A DNA stretch of 64,000 nt from Methylosinus sp. Ce-a6 (GCF_009811655.1 NZ_BGJX01000007.1:62001-126000), one strand, 5' to 3'; positions 45,974-55,657 are shown, counted from the stretch's first letter. Notes: generated by a model not told the origin, from the sequence alone. Translations and numbers: made by a program.

Positions 45974-47283
45974 AGCCACATCTCTTCCCGCCGCGAATGA
46001 AGCAGCTCGGCGCGCGCCGCAGCGCGACCATGGCCGTGCTCGACGTCGGCACGTCGAAGATCGCCTGTCTGATCGCGCGGCTGAGCCCGGTCGGCGACGG
46101 CTCCCTGCGCGGGCGCACGCATCGCGCGCGCGTGCTCGGCATCGGGCATCAGCGCTCGCGCGGCGTGAAGGCCGGCCAGATCGTCGATATGGAGGAGGTC
46201 GAGAGCGCCGTCCGCCGCACCGTGGACGCGGCCGAGCGCATGGCCAAATCGCAGATCGATTCGATCATCGTCACCGCCTCGGGCGGGCGGCTCGCCTCGC
46301 AGCATTTCGCCGCCAAGACGCGCGTCTCCTCGGGCGCCGTCCAGACCGCCGACGTGCATCGCGTGCTCGAGGCCTCCGCCGCCCATGTGACGGAGCGCGG
46401 CCGCGTCGTCGTGCATTCGCTGCCCACCGGCTTCTCGCTCGACGGCTCCGGCGGCATTCGCGAGCCGGCCGGCATGGTCGGCGGCGAGCTCGGCGTCGAT
46501 CTTCATGTCGCGAGCTGCGATCAGGCGGCGATGCGCAATCTGCTCGTCGCGGTGGAGCGCTGCCATCTCGGCATAGAAGCCGCCGCCGCGGCGCCTTACG
46601 TCGCCGGCCTCGCCGTGCTCGAGGCGGATGAGGCGGAGCTCGGCGCGATCGTCATCGACATGGGCGCCGGCGTCACCTCGCTCGCGGTGTTCGCGGGCGG
46701 CGCGCTCGCGCATGTCGACGCGGTGACGCTCGGCGGCAATCACATCACCATGGACATCGCCCGCGGCCTCGACTGCCGGCTGAGCGACGCCGAGCGGCTG
46801 AAGACGCTCTATGGCGCGGCGATCTCCTCGCCGTCGGACGATCGCGAGACGATCGCCTTCGATCATGTCGGCGAGAGCGGCGAGCATCCGGCCCATGCGC
46901 CGAAGTCGCATCTCGTGCGCATCATTCGTCCGCGCGTCGAGGAGACGCTGGAATTTTTGCGCGATCGGCTGGCCGCGTCGGGCTACTCGGCTCATGCGGG
47001 GCGCCGCGTGGTGCTCACCGGCGGCGCCTGCCTGCTCACCGGCCTGCCGGAGGCGGCGCGGCGCATTCTGGGCGGCCAGGTGCGCGTCGGCCGTCCGGCC
47101 GGCATAGACGGCCTGCCCGAATCGGCCAGGAGCCCGGCTTTCGCCGCGGCCGTCGGCCTGCTCGTCTATCCGCAATTCTCGGGGCGCGAATATTTCGAGC
47201 CGCGGCGCGAGGCGGATCTGCGCGGGACCGGGACCAATGGCTACTTCTCTCGGGTCGGACAATGGTTGAGGGACAGTTTCTAG
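45970..47283 (+). CDS. ftsA: cell division protein FtsA
   Basis: 437 aa actin-like protein. Phosphate 1 [20 protein letters not shown], the 1C subdomain ([20 protein letters not shown]), phosphate 2 [20 protein letters not shown], adenosine motif [20 protein letters not shown], and the C-terminal amphipathic membrane helix ([13 protein letters not shown]). Tethers FtsZ to the membrane. 97 bp before ftsZ, a gap that may hold an ftsZ promoter. Confidence 0.96.
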   Translation: MKPHLFPPRMKQLGARRSATMAVLDVGTSKIACLIARLSPVGDGSLRGRTHRARVLGIGHQRSRGVKAGQIVDMEEVESAVRRTVDAAERMAKSQIDSIIVTASGGRLASQHFAAKTRVSSGAVQTADVHRVLEASAAHVTERGRVVVHSLPTGFSLDGSGGIREPAGMVGGELGVDLHVASCDQAAMRNLLVAVERCHLGIEAAAAAPYVAGLAVLEADEAELGAIVIDMGAGVTSLAVFAGGALAHVDAVTLGGNHITMDIARGLDCRLSDAERLKTLYGAAISSPSDDRETIAFDHVGESGEHPAHAPKSHLVRIIRPRVEETLEFLRDRLAASGYSAHAGRRVVLTGGACLLTGLPEAARRILGGQVRVGRPAGIDGLPESARSPAFAAAVGLLVYPQFSGREYFEPRREADLRGTGTNGYFSRVGQWLRDSF

Positions 47284-47380
47284 AGGATTTCGAGCAAGGA
47301 GAGCGAGGCGCGCGTCGGCGAAGCGCTCCGGGGACGACACCGACGCCAAGTCGCTTACAAATCAGTCGAAAGGTCTGACG

Positions 47381-49090
47381 ATGACGATCAATCTCAAGGC
47401 GCCCGAGCTCCGGGAATTGAAGCCCCGCATATTGGTGTGCGGCATCGGCGGCGGCGGCGGCAACGCCGTCAACAATATGATCATGTCGGGCCTGTCGGGC
47501 GTGGACTTCCTCGTCGCCAACACCGACGCGCAGGCGCTCGCCTCGGCGCGCGCCGAGCGCATCATCCAGATGGGCCTGCAGGTGACGGAAGGCCTCGGCG
47601 CCGGGGCGCAGCCGGAAGTCGGCCGCGCCGCGGCGGAAGAGGCCAAGGACGAGATCCGCGACCATCTCTCCGGCGCTCACATGGTGTTCGTCACCGCCGG
47701 CATGGGCGGCGGCACCGGCACGGGCGCGGCGCCGGTCATCGCGGCGATCGCGCGCGAGATGGGCATTCTCACCGTCGGCGTCGTGACCAAGCCCTTCCAT
47801 TTCGAGGGCCAGCGGCGCCTGCGCATCGCCGAGAGCGGCATCGCCGAATTGCAGAAGTCGGTCGACACGCTGATCATCATCCCGAATCAGAATCTCTTCC
47901 GCATCGCCACGGAGAAGACGACCTTCGCCGACGCCTTCGCCATGGCCGATCAGGTGCTCTACTCGGGCGTCGCGTCTGTCACCGACCTCATGGTCAAGGA
48001 AGGCCTCATCAATCTCGACTTCGCCGATGTGCGCTCGATCATGCGCGGCATGGGCAAGGCGATGATGGGCACGGGCGAGGCGACCGGCGAGCGTCGCGCG
48101 AGCCTCGCGGCCGAGGCGGCCATCGCCAATCCGCTGCTCGACGAAGTGTCGATGAAGGGGGCCCGCGGCCTGCTCATCTCCATCACCGGCGGCAATGATC
48201 TCACCCTCTACGAGGTGGACGAGGCGGCGAGCCGCATCCGCCAGGAGGTGGACGAGGACGCCAATATCATCCTCGGCGCGACCTTCGACTCCTCGCTCGA
48301 AGGCGTCGTGCGCGTGTCGGTGGTGGCGACGGGCATCGATCTGCCCAGCGCCGCCGCCGAGGACGCCGCCGCCGCCGAAGCCCGCGTGCTGGAGGCCGCC
48401 GAGCGGCTGCGCGCGCAGGTCGCCGCGCAGAGCCGCATCGTCGTCTCGCAGCCCGTCGCCGAGCCCGCTCCGCAGCCGGCGCCGCAGGCCTATGCGCCGC
48501 AGGCCTATGCGGGCGAGGCTGCGCCGGCTCCGATCGAGCGGCAGCCCTCGCCCTATTACGGCGAGCCGCCGCAGGCGCCCGTCGCCTCCCGCGACGTCTA
48601 TCTGGAGCAGGTCGCGACGCGTCCGGTCTATGCGCCGGAGCCCGCTCCCGCGCCGGCTCCGGCGATGGAGGCGCATGAGCCCTATATTCCGCCGGCCGCC
48701 GAGCTGCCGCGCATGCGCATGCCGCAGATCGAGGATTTCCCGCGGCCGGTGCAGGAGCAATATCGCCAGGCGCGCGGCGAGGCCGCCCAGGCGCCGGAGG
48801 CCGCCCGCCGCCGCACGCTGCTGGAGCGCCTCGCCTCCTTCGGCGCGAGCCGCCAGGAGGATGCGATGCAGGGAGCCCCCGCCGCGCCGCGCCCGCCGCA
48901 GCGCCCGCAGGCTCCCGCTCCTTCGCAGAACCCTGCGGAATACGCCAAGCGCCCGGCCGCGCCGGCTCCGCAGCAGGCGGGAGGCCACGCCGGCCTCGAT
49001 CCGCACGGCCGCCGCGTCGCGCCGGTCCGCTCGATCGAGGACGAGCAGCTCGAAATCCCGGCCTTTCTGCGCCGGCAGATCAACAGCTGA
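47381..49090 (+). CDS. ftsZ: cell division protein FtsZ
   Basis: 569 aa tubulin-like GTPase. GTP-binding: [20 protein letters not shown], the tubulin signature [31 protein letters not shown]7 loop [20 protein letters not shown]. Residues about 320-550 form the long Pro/Ala/Gln-rich linker seen in alphaproteobacteria. The conserved tail [16 protein letters not shown] binds FtsA and other partners. The last division gene of the cluster; a terminator-like hairpin lies at 49382-49412. Confidence 0.97.
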   Translation: MTINLKAPELRELKPRILVCGIGGGGGNAVNNMIMSGLSGVDFLVANTDAQALASARAERIIQMGLQVTEGLGAGAQPEVGRAAAEEAKDEIRDHLSGAHMVFVTAGMGGGTGTGAAPVIAAIAREMGILTVGVVTKPFHFEGQRRLRIAESGIAELQKSVDTLIIIPNQNLFRIATEKTTFADAFAMADQVLYSGVASVTDLMVKEGLINLDFADVRSIMRGMGKAMMGTGEATGERRASLAAEAAIANPLLDEVSMKGARGLLISITGGNDLTLYEVDEAASRIRQEVDEDANIILGATFDSSLEGVVRVSVVATGIDLPSAAAEDAAAAEARVLEAAERLRAQVAAQSRIVVSQPVAEPAPQPAPQAYAPQAYAGEAAPAPIERQPSPYYGEPPQAPVASRDVYLEQVATRPVYAPEPAPAPAPAMEAHEPYIPPAAELPRMRMPQIEDFPRPVQEQYRQARGEAAQAPEAARRRTLLERLASFGASRQEDAMQGAPAAPRPPQRPQAPAPSQNPAEYAKRPAAPAPQQAGGHAGLDPHGRRVAPVRSIEDEQLEIPAFLRRQINS

Positions 49091-49099
49091 GTCCCTTTC

Positions 49100-49340
49100 C
49101 ACCCTCCCCTTCAGGGGGAGGGTCGGCCGGCGAAGCCGGACGGGGTGGGGTGAAGCCCCGAGACTCGGGAAGCACCCCCACCCGAGCGCCTTCGGCGCTC
49201 GACCTCCCCCCTCGGAGGCTATCGGATTCACACATCGCGAGACGCTGTGGCCGTCATGGCCGGGCTTGTCCCGGCCAAGACGTCGCGGGGGCGAGGAAAA
49301 TGTGTGCATTCGATAGCCTTTCGAGGGGGAGGTGGGAGCG
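49100..49340. repeat. palindromic repeat block after ftsZ, split by a 98-bp insertion
   Basis: Starts ACCCTCCCCTTCAGGGGGAG, runs through several nested hairpins (GCCGGCGAAGCCGG region, GCGCCTTCGGCGC) and ends GAGGGGGAGGTGGGAGCG. The final hairpin is split between CTCGGAGG and CCTTTCGAGG by the element at 49219-49316. Together with the terminator it fills the 459 bp between ftsZ and lpxC; no gene is present. Confidence 0.75.
49219..49316. mobile_element. 98-bp MITE-like element, copy 1
   Basis: Bounded by CTATCG and CGATAG; the outer 17 bp at each end are inverted repeats with two mismatches (CTATCGGATTCACACAT against CTATCGAATGCACACAT). The centre holds a palindrome of the ATGGCCGGGCTTGTCCCGGCCA type. 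The reverse complement of this copy equals the copy at 59476-59573 except for one base. It encodes no protein and is inserted in the loop of a C-rich hairpin repeat. Confidence 0.85.
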
Positions 49341-49381
49341 CCGCGCCGCGGCAGGGCGCCGGGTTTCCGAGCCGCTTTTGC

Positions 49382-49412
49382 GAAAGGCCCGCTTCGGCGG
49401 GCCTTTCTCGTT
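49382..49412 (+). terminator. terminator after ftsZ
   Basis: GAAAGGCCCGC-TTCG-GCGGGCCTTTC: an 11-bp perfect stem with a UUCG tetraloop, followed by a short T-containing tail (TCGTT). It marks the end of the dcw transcript before lpxC. Confidence 0.75.
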
Positions 49413-49549
49413 CGGGGCGGCTGTAACATTCTGTAAAAAACCGTGACTGGAGCCGCGCCGCGGCGCGGATTATCTTGCGCGGGCGCCGAACGGCCACAAT
49501 CGCGCGCGACGAGGCGCGTCGGCCTTGCCGGGAGTGAGAACGAAATTTC

Positions 49550-50473
49550 ATGACAGCGCGTCGATCGACGAGCATGCAGACGACGCTCGCCGCCGCAGTG
49601 GCGCTCGAAGGCGTCGGCGCGCATGGCGGCCTGCGGTCGCGGCTCTTGTTGTCGCCCGCCGACGCGGGCTCGGGAATCGTCTTCACGCGGCTCGCCGCGG
49701 CCGATGCGCCGCTGCTCGCGCAGGCGCGCAATGTCTCCTCGACCGATCTTCGCGTGCGCCTCGGCGCGGGCGAGGCCTCTGTCTCGACGATCGAGCATCT
49801 GTTGGCGGCCTTGCGCGGGCTCGAGATCGACAATGTCGCCATCGATGTGGACGGGCCGGAGATCCCGGCCATGGACGGCTCCGCGGCGGCTTTCGTCGCG
49901 GCGATCGACGAAGCGGGCGTCGTCGCGCTCGAAGCGCCCCGCCGCTACCTCGAGATTCGCGCGCCGGTGCGCGTCGCCGACGGCGCCGCCTGGGCGGAGC
50001 TTTCGCCCGCGCCCGCCGGCGGCTTCCATATGGATGTGGAGATCTCCTACGCCGCCGCGCCGATCGGACGGCAGCGGCGGCGGATGCGCGTGACGCCGGC
50101 GAGCTTTCGCGCCGAGATCGCGCGGGCGCGCACTTTCGGCTTCCTTTCCGACGCCGAACGTCTGTGGCGCGAGGGCAGGGCGCTCGGCGCCTCGCTCGAC
50201 AATACGATCGTCATCGCGGACGGACGCGCGCTCAATCCGCAGGGCCTGCGATTCGCCGATGAATTCGTGCGCCACAAAATGCTCGACGTGCTCGGCGACC
50301 TCACGCTCGCGGGCGCGCCGATCATCGGCGCCTTCCGCTCCTATCGCGGCGGCCACAGGCTCAATCTCGCGCTCGTCGAGACGCTGCTGGCGACGCCTTC
50401 CGCCTTCGCCTTGGTCGGCGGCGCGCGAGAGCCGCGGGCGCGCCGCGCGGCGCGGGCCGCCATCGCGCGCTGA
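49550..50473 (+). CDS. lpxC: UDP-3-O-acyl-N-acetylglucosamine deacetylase
   Basis: Zinc enzyme for the committed step of lipid A synthesis. 307 aa. ALEGVGAHGGLRSRLLLSPA (compare the usual G-V-G-L-H-S-G), zinc histidine H83 in SVSTIEHLLAALRGLEIDN, EIPAMDGSAAAFVAAIDEAG, FVRHKMLDVLGDLTLAGAPI (H-K-x-L-D-x-x-G-D-L), and GGHRLNLALV with the third histidine. The usual L-H-S near the N-terminus is A-H-G here, a modest deviation. Separate transcription from ftsZ is likely, given the terminator. Confidence 0.94.
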   Translation: MTARRSTSMQTTLAAAVALEGVGAHGGLRSRLLLSPADAGSGIVFTRLAAADAPLLAQARNVSSTDLRVRLGAGEASVSTIEHLLAALRGLEIDNVAIDVDGPEIPAMDGSAAAFVAAIDEAGVVALEAPRRYLEIRAPVRVADGAAWAELSPAPAGGFHMDVEISYAAAPIGRQRRRMRVTPASFRAEIARARTFGFLSDAERLWREGRALGASLDNTIVIADGRALNPQGLRFADEFVRHKMLDVLGDLTLAGAPIIGAFRSYRGGHRLNLALVETLLATPSAFALVGGAREPRARRAARAAIAR

Positions 50474-50662
50474 GGGCCGGCGCCGGGAGTTCTCCCGCAA
50501 TTTTCCCGTAAGGCGAAATCTCGAGATTTGAAGGGGATGCGTCGCCGCGCCTCACTAGAAATACGCCATGAACTCGGCTATAGGACGAAAAAAATTCCTC
50601 CGTTCGCCGCGCGCAATGCGGCCGGCGCGACGAACGGATTTCCGGCCGGAGTCCGCCCTTCC

Positions 50663-51463
50663 ATGTTTCTCGACCCTTTCGACCATATTCCTCTGTCGTT
50701 TCTCGCCTGGACCGCGCAAATGGTCGCGTTCCATGGGATCGGATATGCGTTCGAATGGTGTGATTCGACCGGCCGGCTGAAGCGATTCAAAGTGCGCGAG
50801 CTCGACCGCATGAGCTATCGCGAGCTCTTGCCGCGCGTGCTGTTCAATCAGACGGCGATTCTCCTGCCCTCCATGCTGGCGGTCGAATATTTCGGCCTCG
50901 GCTTCGTCGGCGAGCCGCATCTGTCCTGGACCGCGCTCGCGCTCACCATGATCGTCATGCTGGTCGGCCACGACGTCGTGCAATATGTCGCGCATCGTCA
51001 TCTGCTGCATCATCCCGCGATGATGAGCCGGCTGGGCCATGCGCTGCATCATCAGACCGGCGCGAGCAAGGCGATCAGCGCCTGCTATCAGTCGAGCGCC
51101 GATTTCTTCTTCGAGATCGTGCTGCCCTATCTGCTGCCGCTGGTTCTGGCCGGCGGCGGCGGCGCCAGCGTCGCCTTTCATATGGTGACGACCAGCCTCG
51201 GCGCGTTCGGCGGACTCTATGAGCATTCGGGCTATGATTTCGGGCTCGCCTTCCGCGACCCGCAGGCGAGGGGGTGGCGCAAGCGGCTCAACGGCGCGCT
51301 CGATCGTCTGACGTCGAGCATCGCGCACGGCTATCACCACACGCGCGGCAATGTGAGCTTTTCCGACGGTTTCGGCACGCCGGGCATTTGCGACATGCTG
51401 TTCAAGACGCGCTGGGATCTCGTGCCGGAGCGTGTGCGCCAGCGAGAGCGGGCGACGGCCTGA
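50663..51463 (+). CDS. sterol desaturase/fatty acid hydroxylase family membrane protein
   Basis: 266 aa from the ATG at 50663; the open frame continues upstream but is not family-like. Four to five membrane segments and the eight-histidine di-iron pattern: GHDVVQYVAHRHLLHHPAMM, ALHHQTG, and IAHGYHHTRGNVSFSDGFGT. YEHSGYDFG is a further conserved histidine. Such enzymes hydroxylate or desaturate lipids using di-iron and oxygen. The substrate here (fatty acid, hopanoid, carotenoid or sphingolipid) cannot be inferred from neighbours. Single gene. Confidence 0.85.
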   Translation: MFLDPFDHIPLSFLAWTAQMVAFHGIGYAFEWCDSTGRLKRFKVRELDRMSYRELLPRVLFNQTAILLPSMLAVEYFGLGFVGEPHLSWTALALTMIVMLVGHDVVQYVAHRHLLHHPAMMSRLGHALHHQTGASKAISACYQSSADFFFEIVLPYLLPLVLAGGGGASVAFHMVTTSLGAFGGLYEHSGYDFGLAFRDPQARGWRKRLNGALDRLTSSIAHGYHHTRGNVSFSDGFGTPGICDMLFKTRWDLVPERVRQRERATA

Positions 51464-51599
51464 GAGCGCATCTTTGTAAGGAACGGCGGGGTTCAAGCTC
51501 TCGTTCGAGTGATGCCGGACTTTTGCGCACAAGTCTTGCGCGATCCGGCATTCTGAAAACAAGTGTGCGAAAGTTCGAGTTCTGCAGGGCGTGTTCGTG

Positions 51600-51904
51600 A
51601 TGCTTTTTGGTCAATTCGAAAAGTCCGTGACGGAGTATTTCGAGCAAGCCGCGACAACCGTTCTGTCAACCCTGACTGGACCGCTCGGCGTGGTTGGGAC
51701 GTTTCTGCCTACCGTGACCGCCGAGTTCCATTCGAGAGCAGATTAGCTTTGGTGATCGATCAAAGGGACCCGCGCAAGGCAAATATCTTGCGGGCATATG
51801 CGCTTCGAAATCACTGCGCTCACGGCGGCGCCAGCGAGCCGGTCGGCTCGATAGATCAATTCGTCGCCGACCTTTATACGTGGTTTGGCCTGTTGCGGAG
51901 ATGA
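51600..51904 (+). pseudogene. remnant of a HEPN-like gene, frameshifted
   Basis: The ATG at 51600 opens a 48-codon reading (MLFGQFEKSVTEYFEQAATT, VLSTLTGPLGVVGTFLPTVT) that stops at 51746. A second frame then continues with protein-like sequence to a stop at 51902-51904: LALVIDQRDPRKANILRAYA, LRNHCAHGGASEPVGSIDQF, VADLYTWFGLLRR. The L-R-N-H-C-A-H-G segment is like the R-x(4-6)-H core of HEPN RNases. The middle is probably deleted as well as shifted. Gene family not identified. Confidence 0.5.
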
Positions 51905-52106
51905 CGCCGCCACGCTTGCCTGGCAAGAGAGTTCGACGCGTCACAACGCGCAGGCCCGCTCGCTCCTTGTCGGCGCACATGTAATCGTCATAGGCAAAAT
52001 CGAGCGCTGATTGCTGCGCCGAGCGCAAATCCACTCCCCGGCGTGTCCCGCCATAATCTCGCCCGATCCGAACCGTCTTCTTCGAGAAGAGTGGAAGGCC
52101 CGCCAT
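51905..52106 (-). other. possible degraded coding remnant
   Basis: On the minus strand from the ATG at 52106, about 65 codons read as plausible protein (MAGLPLFSKKTVRIGRDYGG, DLRSAQQSALDFAYDDYMCA, LRVVTRRTLLPGKRGG) before running antisense into the HEPN-like remnant. It could be the 5' part of a truncated gene or chance. The rest of the 280 bp before bamD shows nothing else. Confidence 0.22.
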
Positions 52107-52184
52107 CGCGCGTGTTCCCGAGTGGCGCCGGCGGTCGAATTGGTCTAGAGAACGACGTAACCGACGTCCCCGCGAGGCGATTTC

Positions 52185-53081
52185 ATGCCGAAAGACAGCT
52201 CGTCCCGAATTTCCGCCGTCGCGCGCGCCGCGCTGGCGGCGGCCCTCGTCGCGGCCCTGCCGGCCGCGCCCGCCCGCGCCGATATTCTGGACAGCATCAC
52301 CAGCGGTTTCGGGCTGTTCTCGGGCCCCAAATACAAGACCGAGATTCTGCCGGAGATCCCGGCCGAGGATATCTATAATCAGGGTCTCGCCCGCCTCGAG
52401 AAGCATGATTACGAGAACGCCGCCAAGAAGTTCGGCGAGCTCGAGAAGCAATATCCCTTCTCGCAATGGGCCCGCAAAGGCCTGTTGATGCAGACCTTCG
52501 CGCAATATCAGAAGCCCGCCTATGACGACGCCGTCGCCACGGCGCAGCGCTATATCGGGCTCTATCCGACCTCGCCGGACACGCCCTATGTCTATTATCT
52601 CGCGGGCATGTCCTACTATAATCAGGTTCCTGCGGTGATGCAGGACCAGGAGACGGCGGAGAAGGCGCTCGCCATCTTCACCCAGCTCGTCGAGAAATTT
52701 CCCAAGTCGGAATATGTGACCGACGTCAAATACAAGATCCAGGTGGCGCGCGACCAGCTCGCCGCCAAGGAGATGACGGTCGGCCGCTTCTATCTGACCC
52801 GCAAGAATTATTCGGCCGCGGTGAACCGTTTCCACGAGGTGCTCGCCAAATATCAGACGACGCGCCACGCCGAGGAGGCGCTCTATCGCCTGACGGAAGC
52901 CTATTTCGCCATGGGCGTCGTCAATGAGGCGCAGACGGCGGCGGCCATTCTGGGGCATAATTTCCCCGATTCGTCCTGGTACAAGGACGCCCATGCGCTG
53001 CTCGCGACGGGCGGCGTGGCGCCCGAGGAGCATCGGGGCTCTTGGCTCTCCAAGATCGGCAAGACGCTCGGCGCGAGCTGA
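52185..53081 (+). CDS. bamD: outer membrane protein assembly factor BamD
   Basis: 298 aa TPR protein of the BAM complex. Signal peptide ISAVARAALAAALVAALPAA, then APARADILDSITSGFGLFSG. TPR-rich body: AEDIYNQGLARLEKHDYENA, AKKFGELEKQYPFSQWARKG, DTPYVYYLAGMSYYNQVPAV, VGRFYLTRKNYSAAVNRFHE. BamD is normally a lipoprotein, but this protein has no cysteine at all, so it cannot be lipidated; the signal looks like signal peptidase I type (A-R-A). Followed by recN as in many Rhizobiales, where lpxC-bamD-recN is a common order. Confidence 0.93.
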   Translation: MPKDSSSRISAVARAALAAALVAALPAAPARADILDSITSGFGLFSGPKYKTEILPEIPAEDIYNQGLARLEKHDYENAAKKFGELEKQYPFSQWARKGLLMQTFAQYQKPAYDDAVATAQRYIGLYPTSPDTPYVYYLAGMSYYNQVPAVMQDQETAEKALAIFTQLVEKFPKSEYVTDVKYKIQVARDQLAAKEMTVGRFYLTRKNYSAAVNRFHEVLAKYQTTRHAEEALYRLTEAYFAMGVVNEAQTAAAILGHNFPDSSWYKDAHALLATGGVAPEEHRGSWLSKIGKTLGAS

Positions 53082-53127
53082 GTTCGCCCGGCCGAGACGG
53101 GGCAGCCGGAAGAGTAGAAGCGCGCGC

Positions 53128-54816
53128 ATGCTCGTCCGTCTTTCCATTCGCGACATCGTCCTCATCGACCGGCTCGATCTCGAATTCGCGTCCGGCCTGA
53201 CGACGCTGACCGGCGAGACCGGCGCCGGCAAATCCATTCTGCTCGACGCTTTCCTGCTCGCTTTGGGCGCGCGCGGCGACGCCTCTCTGGTGCGCGCCGG
53301 CGAGGAGCAGGGGCAGGTGACGGCGGCCTTCGATCTGCCGCATGGCCATCCGGCGCTCGCCGCTGCGCGCGAGTTCGGCCTCGACGCCGAGGACGAGCTG
53401 GTCTTGCGCCGCGTGCAGACGAGCGACGGGCGCACGCGCGCCTTCGTCAACGACCAGCCGGCGAGCGCCCAGGCGCTGCGCGCGATCGGCGCCTCGCTCG
53501 TCGAGATCCACTGCCAGCACGACGATCGCGCGCTCGTCGATCCGAGCGCCCATCGCGCCCTCGTCGACGCCCATGGCGGGCTCGGCGACAAGGCCGCCGA
53601 AGTGCGCGAGCTGCACGCCGCCCTGCAGCGGGCGCGCCGCGCGCTCGCGGAGGAGGAGGCGCGCGTCGAAAGAGCGCGCGCCGAAGCGGATTATCTGCGC
53701 CATGCTTCCGCCGAGCTCGCGGCGCTCGCCCCGCAGCCGGGCGAGGAGGCCGCGCTCGCCGAGCGGCGCCAATCCATGCAGCGATCGGAGAAGGTCGCGG
53801 GCGATCTGCGCGACGCGCTCGAAGCTTTCGCCGGGGATCATTCGCCGGCCTCCGAGATCGCCTCCGCCGCGCGGCGGCTGGAGCGGCGCATGGCCCAGGC
53901 GCCGCAACTCATAGAGCCGCCGGCGCGCGCGCTCGCCCAGGCGCTGGACGCGCTGTCGTTGGCCGAGCAGGCGTTGGAGCAGGCGCTCGCCGACGCCGAT
54001 TTCGACCCGCGCGAATTGGAGCGCATAGAGGAGCGGCTGTTCGCGCTGCGCGGCGCGGCGCGCAAACATCAGACGAGCGTCGACGCGCTCGCCGCGCTCG
54101 CCGAGCGCTTCGTCGCCGATCTGGCGGCGCTCGACGCCGGTGAGGCGCGCGTCGCCGCTCTCAGCGCGGAGGTCGGAAAGGCGCAGGCCGCCTATGCCGA
54201 GGCGGCGGAGAGCCTTTCGGCGGCGCGGCGCGCGGCGGCCAAAAAGCTCGACGCGCTGGTCGAGGGCGAGCTGAAGCCCTTGAAGCTCGAAGGGGCGCGC
54301 TTTCGCACGGAGATCGTCAGCGATATCGAGACGGGCGGGCCGGAGGGCTATGATCGCGTCGAATTCTGGGTGCAGACCAATCCGGGCTCGCGGCCGGGCC
54401 CTCTGGTGAAGGTCGCCTCCGGCGGCGAGCTCGCGCGCTTCATGCTGGCTTTGAAAGTGGTGCTCGCCGACCGCGGCTCGGCGCCCACACTCGTCTTCGA
54501 CGAGATCGATACGGGCGTCGGCGGCGCGGTGGCGGACGCCATCGGCCAGCGCCTCGCCCGACTCGCGAAACGCGCGCAAGTGCTGACCGTCACCCATGCG
54601 CCGCAAGTGGCGGCGCGGGCGAGCCGGCATTTGCGCATCGCCAAGAGCGCCGTGAAGGGCGCGGCCGGGGGCAAGGCGAAGGACAGGGTGGCGACGCGCG
54701 TCGCGCAGCTCGAGGAGGCGGAGCGGCGCGAGGAGATCGCGCGGATGCTCTCCGGCGCGGCGATCACCGACGAGGCCCGCGCCGCCGCCCGTAGGCTGCT
54801 CGAGGGGGCGGGGTAG
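53128..54816 (+). CDS. recN: DNA repair protein RecN
   Basis: 562 aa SMC-like ATPase for double-strand break repair. Walker A in TTLTGETGAGKSILLDAFLL, central coiled coil rich in Ala/Glu/Arg (residues about 150-370), ABC signature KVASGGELARFMLALKVVLA, and Walker B with D-loop TLVFDEIDTGVGGAVADAIG, then VLTVTHAPQVAARASRHLRI. Start ATG at 53128 (MLVRLSIRDIVLIDRLDLEF); the longer open frame overlaps bamD and is rejected. 46 bp after bamD. Confidence 0.96.
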   Translation: MLVRLSIRDIVLIDRLDLEFASGLTTLTGETGAGKSILLDAFLLALGARGDASLVRAGEEQGQVTAAFDLPHGHPALAAAREFGLDAEDELVLRRVQTSDGRTRAFVNDQPASAQALRAIGASLVEIHCQHDDRALVDPSAHRALVDAHGGLGDKAAEVRELHAALQRARRALAEEEARVERARAEADYLRHASAELAALAPQPGEEAALAERRQSMQRSEKVAGDLRDALEAFAGDHSPASEIASAARRLERRMAQAPQLIEPPARALAQALDALSLAEQALEQALADADFDPRELERIEERLFALRGAARKHQTSVDALAALAERFVADLAALDAGEARVAALSAEVGKAQAAYAEAAESLSAARRAAAKKLDALVEGELKPLKLEGARFRTEIVSDIETGGPEGYDRVEFWVQTNPGSRPGPLVKVASGGELARFMLALKVVLADRGSAPTLVFDEIDTGVGGAVADAIGQRLARLAKRAQVLTVTHAPQVAARASRHLRIAKSAVKGAAGGKAKDRVATRVAQLEEAERREEIARMLSGAAITDEARAAARRLLEGAG

Positions 54817-54831
54817 AGTCTTTTGTTCGAC

Positions 54832-54876
54832 GCATTTCCAACGCCGAACCGGCGTCCACTTCGGCGGGAAACGCTC
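54832..54876. repeat. Rhizobiales-type interspersed hairpin, copy 2
   Basis: GCATTTCCAACGCCGAACCGG followed by CGTCCACTTCGGCGGGAAACGCTC-type sequence; the reverse complement of the copy at 12536-12582 with few changes. It lies just after recN. Confidence 0.75.
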
Positions 54877-54960
54877 TGAGGCCCGTACGGATTCGGTCCG
54901 ATTTGGCGAAAGCTCGATCTCGGGTTAAAGAAGCGTAACCAGACGGGCTCGGGAGGACGA

Positions 54961-55647
54961 ATGAGACTGGCGATCTGCGCGGCGGCCGCCGCCTTGGGCT
55001 TCTCGCTCGCGGGCTGCAACACCCCCTCGCCCGAGCGCGAGTTCGTCGCCAAAGCGGTGGACGAGCCGCCGCCGCCGAAGGTGAGGCTCTCGCAACGCGA
55101 GCAGCTCGACGAGAGCATTTCCCGCTATGCGCTCGCCTATGACATTCCCGAATCGCTGATCCACGCCGCGGTCCGCCGCGAGAGCAATTACAATCCCGCC
55201 GCCAAGCACGGGCCCTATTGGGGTCTGATGCAGATCCGCTACGACACGGCGCGCAGCGTCGGCTACAGCGGCCCGGCCAAGGGCCTGCTCGACGCCGAGA
55301 CCAATCTCGCCTATGCCGGCGCCTATCTCGCCAACGCCTTCCGCGTCGCCGGCGGAAACGCGCAACGGGCGATCCAGCTCTACGCCAAGGGCTTTTATTT
55401 CGAGGCCAAGCGCAAGGGGCTGCTCGGGCAGATGATGAGCGGGCGCTCGGGCGCCGAAGAGAAGAGCGAGCCGGCGGCGCCCGTAGCAGCCTCGGCCGAG
55501 ACGCGGGCTCTCGCGCTAGCGGCGATCGATATTCCCGCGGGGAGGCGCGTAGAGGCGGCGGAGGCGCAAGCCCAGCCGGCGCCGATTATGGAGTATACGG
55601 CCGCGCAGTCCCCCGTCGCGCCGGAGGAGCAGACGGCGCAGCAGTGA
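54961..55647 (+). CDS. lipoprotein with lytic transglycosylase (SLT) domain
   Basis: 228 aa. Lipoprotein signal with lipobox L-A-G-C (MRLAICAAAAALGFSLAGCN). SLT core: YALAYDIPESLIHAAVRRES (catalytic glutamate in R-E-S), NYNPAAKHGPYWGLMQIRYD, GLLDAETNLAYAGAYLANAF, QLYAKGFYFEAKRKG. A C-terminal Ala/Pro-rich tail of about 70 residues follows. Cleaves the MurNAc-GlcNAc bond in peptidoglycan from the outer-membrane side. Short compared with MltC/Slt, but the active-site region is complete. Confidence 0.88.
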   Translation: MRLAICAAAAALGFSLAGCNTPSPEREFVAKAVDEPPPPKVRLSQREQLDESISRYALAYDIPESLIHAAVRRESNYNPAAKHGPYWGLMQIRYDTARSVGYSGPAKGLLDAETNLAYAGAYLANAFRVAGGNAQRAIQLYAKGFYFEAKRKGLLGQMMSGRSGAEEKSEPAAPVAASAETRALALAAIDIPAGRRVEAAEAQAQPAPIMEYTAAQSPVAPEEQTAQQ

Positions 55648-55657
55648 GCGCCGCGCC

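Noticed and set aside
47036..50500. A 1154-codon open frame on the minus strand
   Set aside because: Antisense to ftsA, ftsZ, the repeat block and lpxC; crosses palindromic repeats; no protein family recognisable.
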